This document shows, piece after piece, positions 41,101-50,444 of a DNA stretch of 64,000 nt (position 1 is its first letter; each line of letters starts with the position of its first letter). The stretch is from Isochrysis galbana (taxonomy: Eukaryota > Haptophyta > Isochrysidales > Isochrysidaceae), in assembly GCA_018136815.1 (NCBI GenBank), contig CM030937.1, positions 3,585,820 to 3,649,819 on the forward strand, in the 5' to 3' direction. A program made the translations under genes and the position numbers. The notes below the pieces were generated by a model. The model was not told the origin of the DNA. It saw nothing but the letters and a program-made list of their open reading frames with translations, and ran no database searches.

Positions 41101-42132
41101 CTACGACTTAGACGGCACACCTCGCGCATTCTGGATGGGGTTTCCGACTAATCGGCAAGTCTCTAGTACTTTTGCGATCTCTCACGATTCGTGGCGAATG
41201 GTGTCCGAGTGGGCCGAATTCGTTTTGAGCGACGCGCCTGCGCTCTTGCCAGGAGGATGGGTGAACATTGAGTTGGACTGGTATGCACTTCAGGTTGGTA
41301 CACGAGACTCCGCCATCTCGTCCACCGTCGTCGCCGGCATCCTCGCAGGATGTGTGATTCTTGGACTAACACTGAATTGGGTTGTGGCGCTCTACACGAC
41401 AACAGCGATCTCGTTGATCATAGCCACCGTTACAGGTTCTCTAGGGCTACTTGGGTGGAACCTTTCGATCATTGAGTCCGTAATATTTGCCTGCGCGGTG
41501 GGCATGGCGTGCGATTTCGTGGCGCATCTCGGTTATGCCTACCGGAAGGCGAGTGGAGTGACTGAACGAGATACCAGGCAAGACCGCGTCGCAGTTGCTC
41601 TAGACGCGATGATACGCCCCATCACGGCCGCCGCGATTTCGACGGCGTTGATGGGCATGTTCTTGTCGTTTTCAGCCACCAAATTTATGGCTCAATATGG
41701 CATATTCATCGTGCTTCTCCAGGTGCCACTTCAATTGGAATCGGGTGATGTCGTGGGGGCTTGGTGATGGTTTGTGTAGCTATACGCCCATTCAAACACT
41801 TGTTGCCACTGCTTGTGCAACTTCCCGGTGCAGTGCGCGCAAAATATGACTGTTCTGTTATCCGTCTTCAGATGATCTCTTGGTCCTACGCCGTCTTCTG
41901 CTTGTTGCCAATGCTTTGCATCGGTGGCCCAATCGGCTCATTCGGCGACGTCGTGGTGTTGGCCAAGCGGATACAGAGTACTTGGTATGGTGTTTTCGCC
42001 GCTTCCGAGCCCTCCGTCCCCTCTCATCGAAATTCCAAACAGGCCCAGCCGCCTCAGCCACTCAGCGAGGGGGAGGATGCCGTGCTCTACGAATCGAGTG
42101 CTCGCCGAAGCCATGCCGCCTTGCACTTGTGA
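38193..42132 (+). CDS. Dispatched/Patched-like RND membrane protein with sterol-sensing domain
   Basis: Five exons give 1091 residues: 38193-39236, 39470-39607, 39748-39934, 40077-41722, 41872-42132. TM1 (ASLGLSVLVAAVLFGGAVGI) is followed by a Cys-containing extracytoplasmic loop. Exons 3-4 carry the sterol-sensing-type bundle: GATLLILMIWLYSGSGFF, then LFICVGIGADDIFVFIEAFE (GADD in the ion-coupling helix) and FFATAVSSITSIKCFGVFCG. A second large loop follows, then the second bundle with SVIFACAVGMACDFVAHLGY, matching the 'vG...DF..H' helix of Dispatched, and ISWSYAVFCLLPMLCIGGPI. The fold is that of RND exporters; relatives move sterols or lipidated proteins, and the cargo here is unknown. 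Start chosen at MDRALPPPII; exon 1 end (donor GTGCGC) is the weakest boundary. Confidence 0.88.
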
Positions 42133-43160
42133 GCGTTGTGCCATCCAAAGCAGTCTTAACCGATACGAACGCAAGTTGCGAGATGACGTGTCGTTCTTCA
42201 TCGCTAGGGCAGTCAAAGCTGGGGGCGGGGGAGGTCGCGTTCCGTCGGAAGAGGACCATGCGAAGAAATTGTTTTTCATCCTCGCTGTTTAATATCTTGT
42301 TTAATATCCTGTTTAAATTAATAACTGTAAAGTGCAGCGAATTTATTGAGTAATAAGTTTATCATTAGAATACCTTTAAATACGCTACGAGTTGCACAAA
42401 AAATACGTGTTTTGCAGCGGGCTTAGGCGGAGTCGGCAAGTATTAAATAAAGCAAAAATACATCATTTATAATATATACTAATAAAATTGGGCAGTTCCT
42501 CCTCATACAGGTATGATGAGCATCTGATGAGTTGCAATGTTGCAGCATCACTTCGATCGACATGCGCACGGCGTGGCGCACATTAGAAAGTTTCCAGACG
42601 CGCGTCCCCCGCGCGGGGGGCGCCGTGCGTGCGCATGGAACCTTCGTCTGGACGTGCATGCACGCCTTCGAGATTTCTCGCCAAGTGCACGCCGTGCGTG
42701 CGTCTGCGTCAGGAAGCCAGACTCCCCCCGCGCGGGGGGCTAGGTACTTACTAGGTATAATCAGGTGCTTAGTTTTCTGTTTTCTTTGTGCCTTGTGATT
42801 TGGTTCGGTCATGTGCGTCGCGGCTTGGCGTGTTGATGCAAGGCTAGTGAGAGTAGCGGTACGAATGCTCGACAATAATATTAGTGTATAGTGTCTCTGC
42901 GAATTGTGAAGATCAGGCTTATAGGGTTGTGGGTTGTGTGGGCCTTGTACGCCATGGTGGCCATGCTGGTGTTCGGCTGTCTAGCTGGGTCGGCACAGGA
43001 CGAATAGGCATAGAGAGAGCACGCGACCTGCGCTCTCCCAACCACTAGCCACTAGGGCTAGGTTGGCGGGGATGGGAGCGCACCCCAACAGCTAGCCGGT
43101 GGGGGCTCCTGCCCCCCTCTCGCCATCGCCACCTGCGCGCCCCGTGCAATATGCAATAAC
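42133..43160. other. No gene recognised
   Basis: 42290-42500 is AT-rich and likely the 3' end of the Dispatched-like gene. Two CCCCCCGCGCGGGGGG palindromes lie at about 42606-42622 and 42725-42741, with 'ccagacgcgcg'/'gaagccagactc' nearby. Frames lack motifs. Confidence 0.45.
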
Positions 43161-43164
43161 ACAG

Positions 43165-44025
43165 CCAACTAAGTTTATACTTGGTTCACTCATGGCGGGG
43201 CACGAGCCCCCCTCTCTCTCCACTCCTCCCCTGCCATGGGGGAAGAACCACCCGCTCTCCTGGCACGCCTGATGGCCTGCCAGGAGCACACTGCCCTGCT
43301 GACCCATCCCTCTCCCCACAGGCACGCCTGATTCGCCCGCCCTGGCCTGTCGTGGCCAGCCCAATCCCTCTGACCAGCCCCTCCTCCCCCTGGGCCCCCC
43401 TGATCAGGACCCCCCAGCCAGCTCCAGTCGACTTGCAGGGGCGCGGAGCGCCAGCGAGGGAGAGGCAGGAGGGGCCAGGGCCATGCCCCAGCCTCACCTG
43501 CCCCCTGAGCTGTGCTCCCAAGGCCCCTGCAGGCCACCTGGGGACCTGAAGAGGGGCCGCAGGCGCGCGCCATGGGCCCCCGCCGCAGGGAAGAGAGGAG
43601 GAAAAGGGAAGAGGGAGGGGAGGGGGGAGCGGCAGCTCTCCCCTCCGGTGTTTACGTGTCTTCTAGACCTCGTTGGGTAAGAGAAGACGGGGGCGCCAGA
43701 GCCAGGGGGGAAGGGCCGCGGCTCGCCGCGGCCACTCGCTCGGGCGAGGGAGATTAGCGCTCTAGGCCCCTAAACTCACGAGTGCCCCCCCTCCCCTGCG
43801 TTGTTTTACCCGAAAGGGGTTTTCCCCCAGCGTGGCCTCGAGGAGAGGGTGTGCTGGGGTGCGTAGGGTCGGTGCTTGCGCACTGGGGGAGGACAAATAT
43901 CGAGGGGAGGGGGCAATGCCCCCCCCCCCGGTACCACTCGGACACCTGGCTCGCCAGGCATGGCGGGAGTCCGGGGCTGAAAAGCTGTGTCCAATTAGCT
44001 AGTGGGGTTGGCTAGGATATAACAT
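43165..44025 (+). repeat. ~860 bp GC-rich dispersed element, full copy 2
   Basis: Begins 'ctaagtttatacttggttca' and ends 'ggggttggctaggatataac'. Compared with the copy at 8640-9505 the second two thirds are nearly identical and the first third is more diverged. The end is followed by AT-rich sequence in both copies, which may be the target preference or the true tail. Confidence 0.75.
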
Positions 44026-44230
44026 TTTAATTTTATATTATATTTTATATATGCAATAGCACAGTGGCCGGAATCCGGGCAGTGCTGGTGCATTTGGCAA
44101 AATGAGTAAGAATGGATGTTAAATATCCGGTCTTACCGTTCCCAACATGTTCGCATGCACCTACACTGACGTGACGATCGACGCGCCATTCCTAGCGACC
44201 GTCTCGAGAATCATTCACTGCTACCATGAA

Positions 44231-45097
44231 TTATAGAAGATGGTCTGTAGCAACGGTGCCACTGGCACCACCTGCAGTGGTGAAGTTGCCCTTGTTGTTC
44301 CGATAGTCTCTCTCTTCACTTGCTCTTCTTCCTTGCGTGGTGCGTTCTTCCCCACTAAGCAATTTTCTGATCCCATCCACGATTTTACCACCCCAGAACA
44401 GGTTGAGCCCATTGAGCATGATATTCGAGGCACACGTGACATAGATCACGTACGGTTTCAAGCGCGGATCGGCTTCGCGCAACGTCCGAACTGAGTCTGC
44501 CCACCAGGCGATCGAAAGGGGGATGCCAAACACCCATCGGATCAGAAGAAACATGATGGCAAAACCAACATTAGCAATCGCAAACGTTCGAGTGTGAGTG
44601 AGGCCACAAGCAATGAGCTGAGCTCGCAAGTTGAGAAGCGGGGTCGATATCTCCCAGCAGATGAAGAAACACGCCCATCGCTGCTGGAAGGGCTGCAATG
44701 CGTGTGCATAGATGAACAACGCGGCAGCTGCATGGAAAACAAATGGAAGACCTTGCTGTGCACAAGCACAGTATACCACGTCCCAAATGAAGAAGCCAGC
44801 TGCAATACAGCACACTAGATTGGCCCTATCGGAGGTTCCATAGGCACTGTCCTCATCAAGAGTACCTCCTGGGAAAATGAATTCGGGCAAGGCCAGCAGC
44901 ACGATGGCAAGCGCAAAGGTGGAGCCCACCACTCGCCCGTGCCAATCGCGCTTGTTGGCGTTCGAGAGTGACCTGTAGATCGACGCGAAGCGAGGTGAGA
45001 TGAGGATGGATGCAACATGCAGGGCCGAGAAGAAGAGGAGCGAACAGAGCACAGCGATCTTGTTCGTCTGTGTGCGGTCGGCTGCCTGCACCTCCAT
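44231..45097 (-). CDS. TLC-domain (TRAM/LAG1/CLN8) membrane protein
   Basis: Intronless, 288 residues from MEVQAADRTQ at 45097; an upstream in-frame extension is only Pro/Ser repeat. About seven hydrophobic helices can be seen: AVLCSLLFFSALHVASILI, FALAIVLLALPEFIF, LVCCIAAGFFIWDVVYCACA, FVFHAAAALFIYAHAL, RWACFFICWEISTPLLNL, IANVGFAIMFLLIRWVFGIP, YVIYVTCASNIMLNGLNLFW. The order W..D..Y, FH.AA, and the 'EISTP.LN.R' segment are hallmarks of the TLCD/TMEM56 branch of TLC proteins, which affect membrane lipid composition, not the ceramide synthases (no HX6DD-type HH motif seen). The C-terminal tail is charged and cytosolic. It starts 230 bp from the cupin gene on the other strand, so the two probably share a promoter. 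Confidence 0.85.
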   Translation of the reverse strand: MEVQAADRTQTNKIAVLCSLLFFSALHVASILISPRFASIYRSLSNANKRDWHGRVVGSTFALAIVLLALPEFIFPGGTLDEDSAYGTSDRANLVCCIAAGFFIWDVVYCACAQQGLPFVFHAAAALFIYAHALQPFQQRWACFFICWEISTPLLNLRAQLIACGLTHTRTFAIANVGFAIMFLLIRWVFGIPLSIAWWADSVRTLREADPRLKPYVIYVTCASNIMLNGLNLFWGGKIVDGIRKLLSGEERTTQGRRASEERDYRNNKGNFTTAGGASGTVATDHLL

Positions 45098-45326
45098 GGC
45101 GGGGCAGGATGGGATGGGTGTACGGGAGGCTGCGGGGACGATGAGGGGAGGGCGGGAGAATGGAGGAGGAAGGAGGAGGGAGGGGAGGAGGGAGGGAGGA
45201 GGAGGGAGAAGTGGGTTGGACGCGCCCGCCGCGCGCTGCTCGCACCACAACTGGTGCTCTTAGGCAGTTAAATCCTTTCTACTTTATACTCGTGTAGCAG
45301 AGTAGAGAGAAGGAGTGAATGGATGG

Positions 45327-46080
45327 ATGCTCGCGATTGCGCTGATGGCGTCGATCGGCGCGCGAGTCCTCTTCGACAATTCCCGGCTGCGCATCTCGGA
45401 TATGCGGCTGGCACCCGGCGAGGCAGGCGGCGTGGAGGCGCATGAATTTCCAACCCTCCGCTGGCAGGTCGGAGATGGCGCCCATCGACGGCTGCACGCA
45501 GGCAAGGAGGAGGAGCCGGCGGCCGTCGCTGACAAGGCAACCTTCTGGCTGGAGCCAGGAGAGCCGTTCCGCGTGCTTAACTGCGGAAAGGGCGAGTATC
45601 GACAGATCTGCTGGGAATTCAAGTCACCCCCACGTTACACCGAAGAGGTCGTTCGTAAGATGCTGACCGAGGCCAAGTTCACAACAGATGTTGGCACTGC
45701 GCTCCTTTTCGAGAACAGCTACTGCCGAGCTTGGGATTTCTGCTTGGCGCCCGGGGAAGACCACTCCCTGGAGCCTCATCACCATATCCTTGACTATGCA
45801 TTTGTGTACGTTGCAAAAGGTGAGTCCCCTTCTGACCGTGACTTCCAGCATCCCAATTCCCCCCTTGCACCATCCACCTTCCCCTACCACACTGTTAGGC
45901 CGGCTTCTTGGATACAGTGCAGACGGCAAACCTGGGTATTTCGACTCCATCAACGAGGATGGCGATGTTACGTGGTTCGATATCCCAGAAGGGGCTGGTA
46001 CTGACCCCAAGTACGCACACGGTGGTAAAAATGGTTATGACGACCTACCGATGAGGGAGTACCTTGTTGAGTTGAAGTGA
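45327..46080 (+). CDS. Two-domain cupin protein
   Basis: Two exons, 45327-45819 and 45899-46080, give about 224 residues; the 79 bp intron (GTGAGT...TAG) splits a Gly codon. Two similar halves are visible: ARVLFDNSRLRISDMRLAPG, then WLEPGEPFRVLNCGKGEYRQ, and TALLFENSYCRAWDFCLAPG, then LEPHHHILDYAFVYVAKG and MREYLVELK. The repeated 'vLFdNs..R..d..LaPGe' is typical of a bicupin barrel; EPHHH in the second half gives plausible metal ligands, while the first half lacks the His pair. Family function is broad (dioxygenases, isomerases, binding proteins), so the reaction cannot be named. An alternative start is the ATG at 45345. Confidence 0.72.
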
Positions 46081-46964
46081 GTCGTAAGGGTCAAGGTTTG
46101 ATTTTGAAGTGTGTATGGGGATGGTTCACTCTGGCACATAAGCTCGGACTATAAAAGGGTGCGAAACAGGTGTTTTATCCGGCAGATAACGGGGAAGCGA
46201 TGTGTTGCGGGTGGGGGAAGGGATATTTTTGGACGCGTGCTATACTTAGCACGCCCCATCTCCCACCCCTCCTCGGTCCGGCAACTCCGGATCTCCAGAT
46301 TCCCCCCCGCGTGGAAATTAAAATTAACGCCGCGTCCCGAGAGCCCTCTTCATTCCTCTCTCGCCCGTCTCGCTCCTCGTTCTTTCGGCAGTTCTCCCCC
46401 GATCACTAGTGTAGATGGTCCGTTTAGCGTTTATGTTAGTCTTATTGTGACGTCGTTCTTTGTTTTGCTTCCTCTGTGCTGTCTTCCTTCGTGATCTGCG
46501 TTGGTCCTGTTGCCTCCATCATGTCTGCCCCTGCCGTCACTCAGTTCGCATCCGAGCACTCGGGAGAGGTCCACACCGGGCCTGGCACCCCTCCCTCGTC
46601 CCATCCAGTCCCGGTTCCGCCCACGCTTCGCTCCCCCCGTCTTTCCATGTCTCCATCAAGTCATACATGCGTCCATTCCCACCCTTTGCCTTTGCACTCA
46701 CACCCCGGCAGCGCGGCCCGAGACCGGGTGGCCCTTATGGGCACAAATCCAAAATCAACATCACCACGTATCACAACACCGACCCAACAGCACAGCAGCA
46801 CACAACCTTGCTACACAGTGGCAAGAACCAAGAGGCGTCCCGAGACGCATGATTGCTATCCCCATCTACCAACCACTCTCTCTCCCAGACCAACCAAGCC
46901 ACAGCCTCACCACTCCTGCCTGCCCCTGCCGCTCAGGAGCCACCCTCGGATGAGGAATTAGGCG
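46081..46964. other. No firm gene; possible mobile-element ORF start
   Basis: A plus-strand frame from 46521 to 46964 (MSAPAVTQFASEHSGEVHTG onward) is Pro/Ser/His/Thr-rich. In another frame RGPRPGGPYGH near 46715 matches the same peptide encoded on the minus strand near 49530, so this piece is repeated in the window. I cannot call it a host gene. Confidence 0.35.
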
Positions 46965-47510
46965 CCTCCCATCCGGATGGATCGTCGAAAACGGGCACTT
47001 AGCACGCCCGGCATCACTTCGAAGTTGGGCTCTTCGGGCCTCCCTCGGCGACGGCTCACTCAACGTTCAATGGGCTCCCCGGATGGCTGATTTCGACGAG
47101 AATTTGACGCGCGTCCCGCTCGATTGGCGTGACTGTCCGGGTGGCCCCTGTGTATTTGGTGTCTTGAGGGGCCTCCCATCCGGATGGATCGTCGAAAACG
47201 GGCACGCACCGAGCCCGGTCTCGACTTTAAGTTGAGCTTTTTAAAACTTTTTACGCTTGTGCGATTTTAGCGTCTTTTGTCTTTTAGTCTTTTGGCATTA
47301 TCATCATTCATTATTTGATTACGTTATTATGTTGTGGGGGCCCAAGGGGGGGCTGAGGCCCCGGATATGTGCTAGTTGGGTGTATTGGGAACTTTCTAAC
47401 GAAAAAAAGTCTTCAGATTCCCTCAATTCATTGTCAATTCCGAGAAGATCATTTTTTCACCCCTAATCATATTAGTCTAATAAAATAAACCTTGTTTGAC
47501 CGCCCTATAG
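46965..47510 (+). repeat. Dispersed repeat ending TTTGACCGCCCTA, copy 2 with partial head duplication
   Basis: 47095-47510 aligns with 36255-36605. A partial extra copy of the head ('cctcccatccggatggatcg', 'cgaaaacgggcac') lies at 46965-47060. The end is 'tgtttgaccgccctatagcc'. An internal 'cgaaaaaaagtcttcagatt' recalls the hairpin-end family. Confidence 0.75.
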
Positions 47511-47968
47511 CCTATAGCTACAGTTGTGCCTTGAGTATCAGCGCGGGCGGACCTTTCGCGTTCGTACAATACTAATGGCAGTAGTGGTACTTACGCTCAG
47601 ATAAAATTTAATTAATTACTGAATACGCCAATGCTCAAATTCGAATGCGATGGCGTGAGTCGGTACCGTGAGTGCGTGGTCTTTATAGCTAGCGGTAGTA
47701 GCCTGAATCTTCAGATTTTTTTTTCCTGCTTACGCCTACAGCTACCGCTACAGTTACAAATCGAAATCAAGCGAGGCTGCAAGCGAGGGATCATCGTAGG
47801 TGGGTAGCGCGCCGCAACTAGATGAGCAGTGAGCGCAGTACACATGAGCGCACCATGCACATTGAAATAAACAAAAAAGTCAACAGAGCTCAGATGAATA
47901 GAGCTCAATCCCTGCAAATGTTCAGCCCCTCGCTCTGACTCCCACCCTCTCGCCCACAGTCTACCACG
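47511..47968. other. No gene; one hairpin/T-run repeat end
   Basis: At 47700-47727 'tagcctgaatcttcagattt' plus a T-run is another copy of the repeat end. Otherwise nothing recognised. Confidence 0.5.
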
Positions 47969-48073
47969 AAAGATATGCTCGCTGCAAGTGTATTACCCGG
48001 ACCTCATCGGCAACATCCACAGGCGATATGCTCGCTGCAGTGTGTTACCTGAATTCATCGGCAGCATCCACTG
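47969..48073. repeat. Tandem duplication of the 3' end of the DPH4 gene, ~52 bp unit
   Basis: 47969-48021 and 48022-48073 share 'gatatgctcgctgca', 'gtgt.ttacc' and 'catcggca.catccac.gg'. The second copy holds the last codons and stop of the J-protein gene on the minus strand (PVDAADEFR); the first copy would read PVDVADEVR if translated. Confidence 0.75.
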
Positions 48074-48617
48074 GCTTGTACAACGGACGTATGGACAAAG
48101 TGCACGATCGGCATTGCAAAAAGTCTATGCCTTGCTCAAGCTGGGATTCACTCAGCTCATATCTGGCACCACAACGGCACGAGTAGCTCCATCGTCCTTG
48201 GCCATGCTCGTCCTCCGTATAGTCCATCTCACCGAGATCTACGTCATGAGTGAGAGCGGTAGAACGTAACAATGCGTATCTCTCCGCCTCGAGCTCTGCA
48301 TCGTATTTCCGCCGTGCGTCCGGCTCCCTGAGTGTCTCCCAAGCCTCCTGTATCTCAACAAATGTGAGTTGTGCATCATGTGGTTCGATACAACGGTCTG
48401 GATGCTGCTCGCGCGCAAGGCGGTGGTAGGCCTTCCGAATGTCGTCGGTAGTAGCGTCGTGTGCCACGCCCAACACGTCGTAGGCCACTGTCGATCGCCT
48501 CCCGAACATGCGGGGCCAGCCGCCAGCAGCGACGTTCGTTCTGCCTTCCGTGAAGAGAGAGGAACGACACACCTCGTTCTTCTGGTCATCTTCTCGTTTC
48601 TGTTCATTATTTACCAT
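48045..48617 (-). CDS. DPH4: Diphthamide biosynthesis J protein (DPH4/DNAJC24 type)
   Basis: 190 residues if started at 48617, or 154 from the internal MFGRRSTVAYDVLG at 48509, which is closer to the usual start. The J domain has AYDVLGVAHDATTDDIRKAY, the HPD tripeptide (EQHPDRC) and IQEAWETLREPDARRKYD. It is followed by a CSL zinc finger: DVDLGEMDYTED, then YSCRCG and QCRSCTLSIRPLY, four Cys in two CxC/CxxC pairs. This J plus CSL order defines DPH4/Jjj3, which supports the DPH1-DPH2 and DPH3 steps of diphthamide formation on eEF2 in the cytosol and stimulates Hsp70. No intron. The short tail after the CSL finger lies in a tandem duplication. Confidence 0.9.
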   Translation of the reverse strand: MVNNEQKREDDQKNEVCRSSLFTEGRTNVAAGGWPRMFGRRSTVAYDVLGVAHDATTDDIRKAYHRLAREQHPDRCIEPHDAQLTFVEIQEAWETLREPDARRKYDAELEAERYALLRSTALTHDVDLGEMDYTEDEHGQGRWSYSCRCGARYELSESQLEQGIDFLQCRSCTLSIRPLYKPVDAADEFR

Positions 48618-48857
48618 GACTTCTTAAACAGATATCCGTGGAGGGCTCGTGCTCCACCTAGGGGCTGGGTGTAGTGGGTTTCCAGTGGCAGACGGTGTGT
48701 GCCGATTCTCGACGGCCTGCTTCTCGCCTTCCTCCTGTGCCATCGGGCTACCGGCTGATGTGTGCCCGTTTATTGTGCTGGGTGTCAGGCGGCTGTGGTC
48801 AGTGTGACTAAGGCCTGTTGTCGGTTGGTGGGCGGCTCGCGGCGAGGGGTCGCTTGG
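48618..48857. other. No gene; DPH4 upstream flank
   Basis: Ordinary GC-rich sequence; probable promoter side of the J-protein gene. No motif recognised. Confidence 0.35.
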
Positions 48858-49245
48858 TCAGGCAAGACGCTCTGCTATGTTGAGGGCTTTCGCTGCTATC
48901 GCTATCAGTGATAGATTCGTGTTCATGACTAGGGCGCCTTTGTTGTTAGTTGCGAAGACAGGGGCGCTGAGGTCGTGTGGAGATTTGATTTTCGGCTCTC
49001 TTCCCTGGGTGGCCTTGCGCGTGCGTGCGGTTGAGAAGTCGTCCGGAGGTTCACGACCTCTAACGAGGACCGTAAACCTGCTCAGAACTCTCTCGATAAC
49101 CTGCATGTGGTGGAAGGTGTGGTTTTCAAATTCCACCTTGTAGAAGTCGCTAATGATGTATCTCCATGCTATTAGGTAGAGGTAGAGGGCTTTGAGGCTA
49201 TCCGGCGTCGGGGAGTTCGGGTATGCAAATAGTCTGTCCTTGATT
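48858..49245 (-). mobile_element. LINE C-terminal domain
   Basis: Minus-strand reading: DRLFAYPNSPTPDSLKALYL, then LIAWRYIISDFYKVEFENHT, then VIERVLSRFTVLVRG, and PKIKSPHDLSAPVFA to AERLA and stop. This matches blocks at 9794-10128 (AWRFIITADFYMIQYHDATF, VIERFTKL, then LGDMRPLYDADA) and the scrap at 3766-3848. At 9507 the same domain follows a zf-RVT finger, so it is the far C-terminus of a LINE ORF2. Confidence 0.55.
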
Positions 49246-50100
49246 TTTTGAGTCGTCGATCTGTCTTTCGCCGGGGTGTATCTCGATGTTATTGTCTTCG
49301 TCTGAGTCTTGGTCCTGTGAGGTGTGGTGGGGGGCGTCCGTGCTCAGTGTCGTGCGGGTGAGGGCAGTGGGCAGTGTCTCTTTACTCTGGTCCCCCCCAG
49401 GGGGGTTGTATGTTCGTTCGTGCCTCATGCGTGCATGCGTGCGGTGTGCTGTGTATGGAGGGATTTCTTTGGAGAGTGTGTTGTACCTAGTGGTGGAGTG
49501 GATGTGGTGCCCATAGGGGCCACCCGGCCTCGGGCCGCGCCGCCGGAGCAGCGCGGCCCTTGCCAGGGCGGGAGGGGCCTCTGCCATAAGGCATGCCCAA
49601 TGGAGGGGTGGCTGCTGGGGCCTGACACTGTCGGGGTGCAACCAGCAGCATGTTGTCTCCCATGGGGAAGGCCAGCATGGCTGCCATGGGTGGTGTGGCC
49701 GGGGCCACGGGCCGTGTGGCGCGACCGGAGTCGCACGCACCTGCTCGGCCTCAGTGGGCGGACGCGGCCGCTTCGACAGCGGCTGCTCCATGGGCACTGG
49801 GGGGGCGCCCTCGGCGGGGGGCCCGAAGGAGAGGGGAGCCGCGTCGGCGCGCTCCATCGCGTCTAAGTATAAACTTAGTTCGCTGTCTGAGTGTGAAGGA
49901 AGGGGCGCTCCGGCTAGCGTAGGCAGAAAGCCAGTGAAGAGCTGGGTGGCAAAAGGGGGGAAGGGTGCAGGGTGCTTGCGCTTGCTGCGGCAGGAAGTCC
50001 TGTCTTGAGTGAGTGTTAGTCCCGTCCCCTTGTCGCACCGCGACCCATCAAATGTGTTAAATCTAAGTAGGAGGACGGGAGTCCGGGCAGCTAAAGCCAA
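49246..50100 (-). CDS. Pro-rich ORF joined to a LINE end, unidentified
   Basis: An open minus-strand frame of about 285 residues is rich in Pro, His, Arg and Thr (QPLSKRPRPPTEAEQVRATP, RGPRPGGPYGH) and ends with an acidic stretch QDQDSDEDNNIEIHPGERQI. RGPRPGGPYGH is repeated near 46715. It ends within the LINE C-terminal domain in a different frame, so it is probably either a decayed or recombined element ORF1. There is no domain to name. Confidence 0.3.
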
Positions 50101-50444
50101 GGACTAAGGAAGTTAAAACAAACACTAGAAAAGCAGGCGCAAGCACAACTGGCAACTGGGGAGAGATGAAATTACGGACAGGATCTACCGCAACAATTTA
50201 GCCCAACGGTAACGAACATGACGGAAGGTATTACTTCGCTGTATGTATGCACAGGACAAAGCCATGGTCATCTGATGGCCATGAACTATGTAGGCCTTCA
50301 TATCCATCCATCACACACATGTGAGTTTGCGGCTCCCGTAACGTCTCGACCAACAGATGCAGCTGTAGCCCAGATCCTGCATGCCTAACGGGTTTCACAG
50401 TAAAGCTACTCAACACGGTGAGTCCTTCCTCGTCTCTTTGACTA
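50101..50444. other. Glutaredoxin 3' flank; nothing recognised
   Basis: Short frames only. Confidence 0.35.

Noticed and set aside
42423-42875. 150-residue minus ORF
   Set aside because: Contains palindromic G/C blocks and AT-rich flank; no domain, composition not protein-like.
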